From Pinguiococcus pyrenoidosus (taxonomy: Eukaryota > Sar > Pinguiophyceae > Pinguiochrysidales > Pinguiochrysidaceae): DNA of 35,078 nt. The stretch lies in assembly GCA_019677205.1 (NCBI GenBank), contig JAAMXY010000124.1, positions 603 to 35,680 of the forward strand, read 5' to 3'. Position 1 is the first letter of the stretch, and each line of letters starts with the position of its first letter. Shown here in pieces: positions 1 to 8,577 of the stretch. A program made the translations under genes and the position numbers. A model generated the notes under the pieces. It did no database searches and was not told the DNA's origin. It saw only the letters and a list, made by a program, of their open reading frames with translations.

Positions 1-1100
1 CCTTTCTTGCCGCCGGACCCTTCCTCCCCCTGGGCTTCTTCCGCCCCGTCGTCTGCCCCTTGCATAGGAGTCCTTGTCCGGAGCGCAGCGGAAGTCCCGT
101 CGCAGATGTCAGATTGTTCCGTCCGCTTCTCGAAATGCTCCGCCGGTCGGATTGCGACGTTATCGGGTGCGCGCGGATTCGGAACGCTCAACCACTGGAG
201 CCTTTTCTCCCGCACCTCTGGAGGAGCGTGGCGAAGAGCTCTGGCAAATCGCTGCGTGCTCGGGTTCGTATCTCGAAGATCCCCTCCCGCTACGGAACGC
301 AGCGGGGCTGGGCTTCGCAGTTGAGCTGACCTCCGCATTTCGGCTGACCTCGTGAAGAGCTCCCTCCTGCTCTTCAGATCCACCGGCTTCGGATCGCCAC
401 TTTGCCGGGGACTGCCGAGATTCCGTGGTTGGTGCTCGATCCAGGCGACTTGCTCGTTGACAGTGGATGTCTCCTCCTTCGACTTGTGGGCCTCAAGGCG
501 GGCGCTGGACAGCGCGCAATCATCCTCTGGGCCTTTCCGCCTTTGCCGAAGTGACGCTGCGACCATTGTTGCGTGCGCGAAGCTCCAAGCTAGCTTGTCA
601 CGCGGCGGCGACGGCCGCAACCTCCTCGCTCCCGCCGCATACGGCCTGAGCTCATCCAGGGATACCGAGTAGTTCTCCTTGAGCAGGACCGCATGCAAAG
701 CAGAGAGGCTCAGCAGCCTCGCTTTTCCAGCGTGTTGAGAGAACGTCTGCTGCAAAGATATCACATCTTCGCCGAGCATCTGCAAGGCCTCCGAGACGTC
801 TACGACGCTGCGCGGTGGCGTTGCCGTCTCTCGCTTGGTCGCCTCGGGCTCCGCAACGGGTCGAAGATCTACCACGCAGCTTGTTCGGCTCAGGAGAAGC
901 CGCTTCTTGCGCCGCAGCTGCTGCTTGATGACGCCGATGCGCTCCTCGGAGCCGGTGACCACCGCGATGCTGTGCGCTGGGTGGCGCGCATCTGGGGCGC
1001 TTTCGAAAAGTGTCAACTTCTCCGCTCTGAGCCATCTCGCCAACGCGCGCGTGGGGAGCTGCTCAATGGGACAGTTGATGCGCAGCTCGACGCGCGCCAT
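1..1100 (-). CDS. Unrecognised protein, N-terminal part (runs off left edge)
   Basis: On the minus strand a reading frame opens with ATG at 1100 and stays free of stops to the window edge, giving about 366 residues with no end in view. I do not recognise the family. Residues 1-75 look structured: it starts MARVELRINCPIEQL and contains HSIAVVTGSEERIG and a basic KQQLRRKKR stretch. Residues 95-155 are predicted helical (SVVDVSEALQMLGEDVISL). After about residue 160 the protein becomes low-complexity, rich in Arg, Ser, Pro, Glu and Gly, as in a disordered tail. The long stop-free frame and the change from ordered to disordered composition support real coding. It lies tandem behind ADA2 with about 610 bp between them, so it probably has its own promoter. 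Confidence 0.6.
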   Translation of the reverse strand, partial: MARVELRINCPIEQLPTRALARWLRAEKLTLFESAPDARHPAHSIAVVTGSEERIGVIKQQLRRKKRLLLSRTSCVVDLRPVAEPEATKRETATPPRSVVDVSEALQMLGEDVISLQQTFSQHAGKARLLSLSALHAVLLKENYSVSLDELRPYAAGARRLRPSPPRDKLAWSFAHATMVAASLRQRRKGPEDDCALSSARLEAHKSKEETSTVNEQVAWIEHQPRNLGSPRQSGDPKPVDLKSRRELFTRSAEMRRSAQLRSPAPLRSVAGGDLRDTNPSTQRFARALRHAPPEVREKRLQWLSVPNPRAPDNVAIRPAEHFEKRTEQSDICDGTSAALRTRTPMQGADDGAEEAQGEEGSGGKK

Positions 1101-1711
1101 GAAGCGGCCATTTGAATGGAAAAGCGCACGAATTGAACTGCAACGTATGATGTGCTGTGTCATGGCCAGATATGATATGTACGAACCAAAAGGTCTTTCC
1201 GCCAATGGCCGCACCGCACCGCCGCCAGTATACACACGATCGCACGATCAGAGCAGGAGGATGAGAAGAAACCAAAGGGATGATGAACACAGAACTAGAA
1301 CACATCCTGGATTGCTGTCGAGGCCGAAGCTGCAGAAGAGCATCATCTAGAAGGCGAAGGGGCGATCTTGACAGATCCTCGGAGAGGGCAGTAGCCTTGC
1401 CAGTGGTGAAGCCATCGATCCCTCCGCCGGCGGCGTTCCCGTCATCTCGGCGGCGGCTTGAGGTGCTCGCGGAGCACACGTCCACGCTCTTGGTGTCGGA
1501 AGGAGCCGCCATCGAAGCGGGAATGCACACGTCGACAGACTGCATCTCGAGTATCAGAGAAGACATCGAAGCGTCTCTACGTGCCGCCGAAGAGACAGAC
1601 AGGTGCCAGTCAGCCAGGTGGCCCGAAGGAAACGATCGCTTCAGCATGTACAGGGCATCCCCCTTGTATTTCTTCGGTCCCTTTTCTTCTTGCGTCTCCA
1701 GCTTTGTGCGA
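1101..1711. other. Intergenic: ADA2 3' side and promoter of the left-edge gene
   Basis: No convincing gene is seen here. Just past the ADA2 stop, another minus-strand frame is open from about 1730 down to 1063, but its composition is not protein-like and no SWIRM-type motif appears. It may be 3' UTR or a lost ADA2 tail. Near 1196-1205 lies TTTCCGCCAA, one base short of the E2F-like element found elsewhere in the window, about 100 bp upstream of the ATG at 1100. Confidence 0.4.
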
Positions 1712-2611
1712 TCATCTCTTGCGAGTTCGCTTCTTTGCGCGATCCGCTAGCTCGACGTCGCGCAGATTGCTGAGGCCAAGTTGTCGATACTTGTCCAGCT
1801 CGGCGATCCGCTGTCGCAGTCTCCTGGCTGTAACAAAGTCGCTGAGCAAGCTCTCGTGCTCTTCTACGCTGGCAAACCTGGAGAACGGCCGGAGGGCCCG
1901 CGCAATGATGCGCACGTCCGTCGGTGCTCGAGAAATCGCACGGTAGCTCGAGGAGCCATGGTCCAGGAAGAAGTCCTTCCAGCGGTGTCTCTCTTGCAGC
2001 TTGGAGTTGTATCTTCGCAGCAGCTCGAGCTTCATCTCCAGCTCGAGAGGCGAGTCCGCCTCGGAAAACTCCATGTCCGCGATGGACGCCTCTGCCCCGT
2101 CGTTGTACTCCACGTCAAAGTCGCCTCGCAAGGGCATGAAGCCCGTCTTGAACACGAAATCCGAATCACCCAGCGTGCGGAGGGTCCTCGACACACCGTT
2201 TGCCGCGTGGCCATTCGGCCCCAGCGGCACCACGCGCTGGAAGAAATGCTCCTCGCAAGCTTGCGCGCTCTTGGAGCGCACAAGGAGGTGGATGCTGTCC
2301 CAATTTCCGAGTCCGCAGGTGCCAATGGCCTTCAGAAGCCGCAGTTCTTCTCGGGCGGACCAGCCGGATCCCGGACGAGCTTCGAACTGCAGCGCATTCG
2401 GGACCATATACCGCTTCGCATCGTCATGCTCCGATTCCGCGAGCGTCATGAAGCACTCTGGGCACAAATCCAGGTCGAAATCACCTCCGCAGCGCACAGA
2501 CAAGGAGAAACTCACGTCTCTGGGACAGCGGTCGCAGCGCACGTTCTCGACGCCGGCCATGAGCGAAGAGTGCCAGTCTGGCCTCGCTCTCTTCGCACCT
2601 TGGCTCTTCAT
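1712..2611 (-). CDS. ADA2: Transcriptional adaptor ADA2 (SAGA-type histone acetyltransferase complex)
   Basis: ADA2 couples the Gcn5 acetyltransferase to nucleosomes in the nucleus. Starting at ATG 2611, the protein is 299 residues. Residues 24-70 form a ZZ zinc finger (CDRC at 26-29, further Cys at 41, 50 and 53). Residues 82-127 form a SANT/Myb domain (GSGWSAREELRLLKAIG, then GLGNWDSI). A conserved ADA2 middle region follows (PLRGDFDVEYNDGAE, ELKMKLELLRRYNSKL-like segment, EEHESLLSDF). The protein then ends in a basic tail (KKRTRKR). Family members usually run 430-550 residues and carry a C-terminal SWIRM domain, which is absent here. The frame is open upstream to 2689, but a good 3' splice site (pyrimidine tract and CAG at 2630-2632) makes the Met at 2611 the better start, with a possible 5'-UTR intron. 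It is divergent from the oxidoreductase gene at 2919. Confidence 0.88.
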   Translation of the reverse strand: MKSQGAKRARPDWHSSLMAGVENVRCDRCPRDVSFSLSVRCGGDFDLDLCPECFMTLAESEHDDAKRYMVPNALQFEARPGSGWSAREELRLLKAIGTCGLGNWDSIHLLVRSKSAQACEEHFFQRVVPLGPNGHAANGVSRTLRTLGDSDFVFKTGFMPLRGDFDVEYNDGAEASIADMEFSEADSPLELEMKLELLRRYNSKLQERHRWKDFFLDHGSSSYRAISRAPTDVRIIARALRPFSRFASVEEHESLLSDFVTARRLRQRIAELDKYRQLGLSNLRDVELADRAKKRTRKR

Positions 2612-2918
2612 CCTGTTCAGCGCCAAAACCTGAAGGAAAAAGGTGTGCAGCGGTGCTCTAACGGAGGCGCAGGCGCGCGGAGGAAGCAAGTGAAAGATAT
2701 CGACGGCCTCGTCGCTCTCTCACCTCGCTTCCGCATGTTGCGAGGTTGGACGATTTTCGAAGGAGTAGTGAATGAATTTCCAGGTGACCTTCAGAAACGA
2801 TACAGACAGGTCACTGAATAAGAATTTAGATGATATTGAGATCAGAGAATTTCATCTTTCATGCTCAATCGGCTGACGCAGGCGCCTTCTGCGAACGAAA
2901 GCCGCGCTTTCTGCTTGG
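2612..2918. promoter_or_regulatory. Divergent promoter between ADA2 and the Gfo/Idh gene
   Basis: A 307-bp spacer separates two divergent start codons. On the minus strand it holds a likely 5'-UTR intron of ADA2: a GTGAGA-type donor about 110 bp upstream and TTTTTCCTTCAG before position 2629. The sequence GGTTTTGGCGCTGAA (minus, 2630-2616) resembles the E2F-like element seen twice elsewhere, but it is degenerate. No TATA box is evident. Confidence 0.35.
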
Positions 2919-4333
2919 ATGCGCTGGCTGCTCTTGGCACTGGTCGGTATCAGCTGCGCTTTCAGTATGCCTGTTCGCGTCGGGATCATCGGGACGGGCT
3001 GGGGCGTCAATGTGCAGGTGAGTAGGGAATTTCAAGGCTCTGACGCACCTCTCGAGATCTCGAACATCTAGGATCTTCGGCTGATCACCGCAGAAACGCC
3101 TGCGATTTTCTTCTTTTTCTGCTGGGTATAGGTCCCCCAGTTCCGCAGTGTTGGTCTGGAGATCACCGCCATTCACTCGCGCTCTCTGGCGCGCGCGCAA
3201 GCGATAGCGAAGGAACACGGCATCCCACATGCGTTCGATTCGGTGGACGAGTTGGTGTCCTGCGATGCCGTGGACCTGGTGTGCGTGAGCACTCCCACTC
3301 ACGAGCGCAAGAATGCGGTGCTCAAGGCCATCGCGGCTGGACGCCACGTGCTGGCGGAGAAACCCATGGCCGTCAGCTTCGAAGACGCGATGGAGATGCT
3401 GGAAGCGGCCAGGGCAGCGCCACCTGACAGGTGCTGTGTGTTGAAAACGATACATGTCTATCAATGCTCTTGATGAGTATGAGCATATAGAGGGTGGCTG
3501 ATGGTGGCCTCGCCACGCAGATTGCACCTGCTGGACTTTGAGCTGCGCTGCGTGCCGGCGCTGCGACAGGCGCAGAGCTTCATTGACAACGGGGACATCG
3601 GCCAGGTGCAGTTCGTGAGCTTCTCCTGCTTGGCCAACTTTGGCTTCTTGAAGGACGGCGCCACCTTTGGCCATTGGAACAGCCGCGAGTGCGGAGGCGG
3701 GGTCTTCAGCGCGGTGGGCACCCATTACGTGGACTGCTGTCGCTACCTGCTCAGCCAGGAGGTGGGCAAGGTGAGCGCGGTGGAGCTGCCTCTCAACCTT
3801 GCCATGCCCGACGCGGACGGCAAGCCCAACGCCGTCACGGCGGATGGCTACGTCTCCGCTCAGCTTCTCATGACGGATGGAACCCCTGTACACATCTCCA
3901 TCAGTGGGAGGGCTCCAGGTGCGTCGAAGTGCGTCGCGGGTCCTGATCGAAGACCGCGGCAGAAGATCTGAACGGGACCCTAGGCGCTGGCATGTACGAG
4001 AACCGCATGGTCCTCGTGGGATCTGGCGGGACGCTCATGTTCGACTTCTTCCACACGGAGCTCAAGGCTTGGCTTGCTGGCGCAGATTCGAACGGCGAAC
4101 CCACGATGACGATGGGCCCCGAAGAGGGAGACGCGTGGAGCAAGGTTGGCACGCCCCAGCTCGGCCGGGCGATCCTCCTGGCCTTGACCGGAGAGAGCGA
4201 CCAGCAAGAACCAGCGCCGCTGGTGAAGGAGTCGCTCGGCATGTTCCACGATGGAGCGCAGGTCCAGAAGGTTACAGACGCCGTCCACAAGAGCGCAGCG
4301 GAGCATGGCGCCTGGCAGGTGTTGGAGTACTAG
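2919..4333 (+). CDS. Gfo/Idh/MocA-family NAD(P)-dependent oxidoreductase
   Basis: Predicted NAD(P)-dependent oxidoreductase of the Gfo/Idh/MocA family; most members act on sugars or related polyols, but the substrate cannot be read here. Four exons: 2919-3017, 3132-3430, 3521-3918 and 3963-4333, joined at GT..AG sites with matching phases, give 388 residues. After a hydrophobic leader (MRWLLLALVGISCAFS) comes the Rossmann nucleotide-binding loop GIIGTGWG (22-29). The family motif AEKP with its catalytic Lys is at 108-111. The C-terminal domain begins LHLLDFELRCVPALRQ. A second Met at residue 17 (position 2967) directly precedes the Rossmann fold, so a leaderless cytosolic form is possible. 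The leader has an AF junction like complex-plastid proteins but almost no room for a transit peptide. Confidence 0.87.
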
Positions 4334-5286
4334 GCCCTCGGTGTGCGAAGCTCTTCGCGCGGAAGGACGCAGTGCGCTGCGACGCAGAAGCAGTAGAGTT
4401 GTCCATTGCGAGACCGGTTCCCTCGCCCATCTCCCCTGCACCAGCATCCGCCTGTCCGGCCCAAGCAGCAGTAGCGCGACCAAGCGTGGGTCTCTGCACC
4501 ATGGCGCCAGCCTTCCCGGTCGCTCCGCTCCTGTCCGATGCCGTTTGCCGTCCGCATGGTACGAGCATGGCGACGCTGGGATCGAGGATCTCATCGAAAC
4601 GATAGGACGCGGAGCCCGCGTCGCTTCGGCAAGTCCCGCTCAGCTGATCCCCATGCTCTGCAGACAACAAGTCAGAAGTGAGTTGTCCATCACCAGGATG
4701 TCCTCGTATCTGTCCGATCTTGTGCCTGCCGGTCTGTAGTGCGTGAAAGATTCCCCAATAGTGAGCGACGGCTGCACGAATCTCACGCCCAATTGGCGCG
4801 AGCGATGGATTTGGCATCGCAGGGGTCCATCATGGCCAATTGTGGGCTCAGGATTCTGTTGCTTCCACCCCATCGCCTCCAACAGCTCGTGGACTTCAAA
4901 ACTTGGGGAGTCCCCATTGGCTCAAATGGTTCACAGCTGCCTGCAACCGACCACACCCGCTGGAGGAAATCGTGGCTCTCCGATGATCTTCGGCGCATCT
5001 AGAGGGCACTCGTCGTTTTGATGATGTCATCTCCAGCTCCATTCGCGCACCCGAGCATCCTCGCCGCCCCTGATTGGCTAACTTGTTTTACACACGCACG
5101 CGTTTCAGCCAAGCGGATCGGCCCGATCGGCCACACCAGAAGCCCGCCTTTTTCCGCTGCTCCGCGCATTTGAGCGGTTGCGATCTTTCATCTCCGGGCG
5201 CCGGCCACATCGCAGAGTGCTCGCGTTTGGCGCGCGCCGGCCTCGCGCCTCCCCTCCACGTTTTGCTGCTGCGTCTGACGTTCCTC
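4334..5286. other. 953-bp intergenic stretch upstream of the ABCG gene
   Basis: No gene can be supported here. Overlapping open frames exist on both strands (for example minus 4272-4817) but have shadow-like composition and no recognisable motif. The last 250 bp contain a CCAAT box and should hold the ABCG promoter. One copy of the recurrent 10-mer (as TCAGCTGATC) lies at 4640-4649. Confidence 0.4.
5071..5080 (-). promoter_or_regulatory. CCAAT box (NF-Y-type) upstream of the ABCG gene
   Basis: TGATTGGCTA on the plus strand is the reverse complement of TAGCCAATCA, a full match to the NF-Y CCAAT-box consensus. It lies about 207 bp upstream of the ABCG start codon. The role is inferred from the match and the position. 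Confidence 0.4.
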
Positions 5287-7480
5287 ATGGAGGCCAAGGA
5301 CACGCCGACGGATCTTCCGGTCCGCGACGTTGCGGCGAAGGAAGTCGAACTTGAGCTGGGGCGCTCGCGCGGCGACTACGCGCCGCTCCGCCGCAAGACG
5401 CAGAACAGCGTCTTCTCCTTCGAGAACATCTCCTTCACGGTCTCCATCAAGAAGGAGAAGAAGGTGCTCCTGAGCAACATCTCCGGAGAGCTGGAATCCG
5501 GCCATGTTCTGGCCGTCATGGGCCCGTCAGGTCCGCAATCCTCTCCCGCCGAACTCGCCGGGACGGCAAGCGAGTCCTCCGGACGCCGGCCAGAGGCCCC
5601 GAGCTCCTTGTTTTACTCCTCTCCGTGGCAGGCGCCGGAAAGACCACGCTCATCAACGCGCTCACGCTGAACGGCTTTGGCGGCGAGACGCGCGGCGTGA
5701 TCAAGTTGGACGGCGAGGATCTCACCGCCGCCATGATGCGTGCGCGCGGCTTCGTCGTCGCGCAGCAGGATAACCACTGGCCCTTCCTCACCTGCCGCGA
5801 GACGCTGGCCTTCGCGGCGGACTTCTACCTGGACGTGCCCGCGAACGAGCGCAAGGCGACCGTGGAGAGCATCATCGAGAAGATGGGCCTCGTGAGCTGC
5901 GCCGACACCACCGTGGGCAACGAATTTGTGCAGGGGCTGTCCGGCGGCCAGAAGCGCCGGCTCTCCATCGGCATCGCGCTCATCAAGCAGCCCGACCTCA
6001 TCGTGCTGGACGAGCCCACCAGCGGCCTGGACGCCGCGGCCGCGGCGAACATCATGGCCTTCATCAAGGAGTTGGCGGAGGCCGAGCGGCTGATCATCCT
6101 CGCGACGATTCACCAGCCGTCCTCCAAGGTCTACGAAGGCTTCGATCAGGTGATGATACTGTCCAAGGGACGCATGGCCTACCAGGGCGACGCGGACAAG
6201 GCCGTGGAGTACTTCGCGTCGATCGGCCACAGCGTACCGCCTCACACGAACCAGGCAGACCACTTCCTCGACCTGGTCAACGCCGATTTCACCGAGGAGG
6301 AGAACGTGGTGAGCATCCTGGACACGTGGGAGAAGAAGGCCGCCACCGACAAGGCCTCCGGCACCCCCAAGAGCACCAGTCCCCAGGGGCCGCTTCACCA
6401 GTACCGCACGCCGTTCTCAACGCAGATCGCGGTGATGATGCGGCGCCAGTTCCTCATTGCGATCCGCGATCCGCTCCTGTTCCTCGGGCGTGCCATCATG
6501 ATCTTCTTTGCCAACCTGTACTTCGCCATCATCTACATCGAGGCGCGTGATCGCAACCAAGACCAAGTGGTCAACAAGTTCTGGCTCATGGTGTGGTACA
6601 TCTGCGTGCCCGCCAACATGGGCGTCGTCGCCGTGTACGCGTACAACGCCGAGTTCAAAGCCGTGCGCCGCGAAGTGAAGAACGGCATGGTGTCCCCCCT
6701 CGCGTACCTTTGCGCCAATGCGCTCATGCAGATCCCGCTGCTCTTTGCTTTCGGCTTCTTCGCGCTGGGCATTCCGGCGTACGCCGTGTCCAACTTCTGG
6801 GGCCCCAACTTCGGCTGGATGCTGCTCGTCTTCTCCGTCTCGCTGTACACGTACGAATGCTTCGCGCAGCTCTTTTCAGTCCTCAACGACAATCCGCTGC
6901 TTGGCATGATGAACTTTGTGAGCGTGTGGTTCAACGGCTTCCTCTTCGGAGGGTTCCTGATTCCGCTCAGCGACATCGTCTGGCCCTTCCGCGCGCTCGG
7001 CTTCTTCTTCCCCCTACGCTACTGCATGCGCGCCATGTCCTACGTCGAGTTCATCGATACGACGTATGAGGAATGCAGCACCGCTGACCCTGGATCCACC
7101 GAGACCTGCGACGCCAACGAGATCTGCTACGGAGACGTCAACGAGTCTGGCCGGCAGGATGGCGGCGACGTCCTCAACTCGCTGGAAGAGATTTTCAACA
7201 TCACAAGTGACGAGAACACGCTCCTTGAGGTACATACATGTGTAGTATGCCACGAAAGCACCGAGCACTCAGCACTCAGCACCGAGCACTGAGCACTGAG
7301 CACTCAGCACTGAGCACTGAGCACTGATGCGATCCCACGACAAGCGACTGACCAACCTTTCCCTGCACCTAGGATATCCTTATCAACCTCGGCGTCGCAA
7401 TTTTCCTCAAGATCTGCTACATGATGGTCCTCAACATGCTTGTGAAGCAGGCATCAACCGTCCTCCCGCATTCCAAGTGA
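5287..7480 (+). CDS. ABCG-type half ABC transporter
   Basis: ATP-driven export half-transporter of the ABCG (White/PDR) subfamily, which dimerises in membranes to move lipids, sterols or xenobiotics. Exons 5287-5530, 5632-7229 and 7373-7480 give 649 residues, the usual length for the subfamily. The order is nucleotide-binding domain then membrane domain. Walker A GPSGAGKTT is at 79-87, the ABC signature LSGGQ at 184-188, Walker B with LDEPTSGLD around 207-215, followed by the H-loop TIHQPSS. Intron 1 splits the Walker A glycine codon, and the two exons join exactly to restore the motif. Six membrane helices follow, beginning near FLGRAIMIFFANLYFAII; a last hydrophobic segment comes from the 36-codon terminal exon. 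Intron 2 carries a 7-bp tandem repeat. The substrate cannot be told from sequence. Confidence 0.95.
7263..7325 (+). repeat. Heptamer tandem repeat in ABCG intron 2
   Basis: Nine head-to-tail copies of a 7-bp unit, GAGCACT with CAGCACT and CAGCACC variants, lie wholly inside the last ABCG intron (7230-7372). A tenth, more degenerate copy may precede it. Confidence 0.9.
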
Positions 7481-7506
7481 GGTGCTCTGTCTTTGGGCAC
7501 ATGTTT

Positions 7507-7602
7507 GTAGCTTTGTAGCTTTGTAGCTTTGTAGCTTTGTAGCTATTCAGCTTTCCAGCTTTGTAGCTATCCAGCTTTCCAGCTTTGAAGCTTTGAAGCT
7601 TC
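7507..7602 (+). repeat. Octamer tandem repeat just 3' of the ABCG gene
   Basis: Twelve contiguous 8-bp units with the core AGCTTT. The first four are perfect GTAGCTTT; the rest vary (GTAGCTAT, CCAGCTTT, GAAGCTTT). It begins 27 bp after the ABCG stop codon, so it probably lies in the 3' UTR or terminator region. Divergence rises from left to right. Confidence 0.9.
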
Positions 7603-7866
7603 GCAATCCTTGCATGCATGCGTCGTAGTCGGAGCTAGCTTGGCTTCCGCCAAACCCCGATCTACAGCCTTGAAGCGAGGCACCTCATCAAGTGAAATCC
7701 TTTTCGATCTTTCTACACATACGCGCACAGCTACAGCCTCGCTGCACTGTCGGAGAAGGTGCAACATCCGCAGCCGCAGAGGCCAACCGCGTAAGGTCTC
7801 CGAAACACAAAAGTTCCGCTTCAACTGCCAGCAAAATTGCAAGCTTGCTACTCCGCAGCACGCTCG

Positions 7867-8172
7867 CTACTCCTCCTCCTCCTCCTTGTCGTGACTACGG
7901 CTCGACGGGAAGCCGATCTCGTGCGTCCGAACAGCGGCGTCGTACGCGGTCTCCAGCTTCTCCCTCGTAGTCTTCTTGCGGGTGTCTTGGATCATCTTCA
8001 TCAGCGCTTCATTGCGCTCTTTCGTCTCCCGCGACAAGTTCTGCCTTCTACTCTCGTCTATGGCGTCGTCAAAGGGCCCTCTGGGCCGAGCGGCGGGGGA
8101 AAACAGATAGAACAGCACCCCAGTGCCGACCAGCAGCACCGCCGTGGTCCTCGCCGCTTGCATAACGCGCAT
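7867..8172 (-). CDS. Small single-helix membrane protein, unrecognised
   Basis: A 101-residue frame with ATG at 8172, or at 8160 with a second Met. A short N-terminus is followed by one hydrophobic helix (about residues 7-26, TTAVLLVGTGVLFYLF). Then comes a charged, probably coiled-coil stretch (DESRRQNLSRETKERNEA and following) and an acidic end, KEEEEE. The layout resembles small organelle inner-membrane or ER proteins with one anchor and a soluble helical tail, but no family is recognised. It is convergent with ABCG and downstream of the large gene on the same strand. Coding status rests on the protein-like layout alone. Confidence 0.45.
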   Translation of the reverse strand: MRVMQAARTTAVLLVGTGVLFYLFSPAARPRGPFDDAIDESRRQNLSRETKERNEALMKMIQDTRKKTTREKLETAYDAAVRTHEIGFPSSRSHDKEEEEE

Positions 8173-8577
8173 CAGACCACTTCTCCGCGAAAGCGCTTGG
8201 TCCAGCTACGCTTTCACGCCTTTGCTACAGATGTGGCACGAGTTTCCGTGAGGTGAGAGAGTGAACAGCAGGGGGAAAGTCGCGCGAGATGGAACAGAGC
8301 TGGCGCAAACGAAGCCCTGTGACAGATGGAGACTTGTGGCATGTTCAGACAAGGAACGTCCAGAAGCACTTGGCTGCGGCGTCTGAGGAATGCTGCCAAG
8401 CACTTGCGGTTGCAGCTGCAGCTGCAGATTGACAAAGACTCTTGTTCGGGCCGTGATCTCGGTCGCTGCGATTTTGCGCATCTGGCGTCGACCGAATCGT
8501 TCCGAAGCGCCTGCATCCTACTCCTGTGCAATCGTCTCCATGGCATGTAGAACGGCAGGGCTCGTCCTTCTTCTGTC
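8173..8577. other. 405-bp spacer between two minus-strand genes
   Basis: This stretch lies between the stop of the 1,244-residue protein gene (8578) and the small membrane protein (8172). Frames on the minus strand continue from the upstream gene but only in the wrong phase. No further gene is supported; it likely holds a 3' UTR and a short promoter. Confidence 0.35.

Noticed and set aside
1781-2821. Long plus-strand frame (346 codons) opposite ADA2
   Set aside because: It is antisense to a clearly recognised ADA2 and shows no motif; GC-rich coding DNA often leaves the opposite strand open.
2865-3893. Minus-strand frame of 342 codons opposite the oxidoreductase
   Set aside because: It crosses the introns and exons of a phase-consistent plus-strand gene and has no recognisable domain.
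4272-4817. Minus-strand frame of 181 codons, plus a Cys-rich alternative frame around 4330-4557
   Set aside because: No family match, no leader and no supporting splice sites; it overlaps the end of the oxidoreductase gene. Could be reconsidered with transcript data.
5613-6398. Minus-strand frame of 261 codons opposite the ABC ATPase domain
   Set aside because: Antisense to the Walker and signature motifs of the transporter; His/Val/Arg-rich shadow composition.
7431-7619. Minus-strand frame with a repeating Lys-Leu-Ser-Tyr-Lys-Ala pattern
   Set aside because: It is only a translation of the 8-bp tandem repeat, not a real protein.
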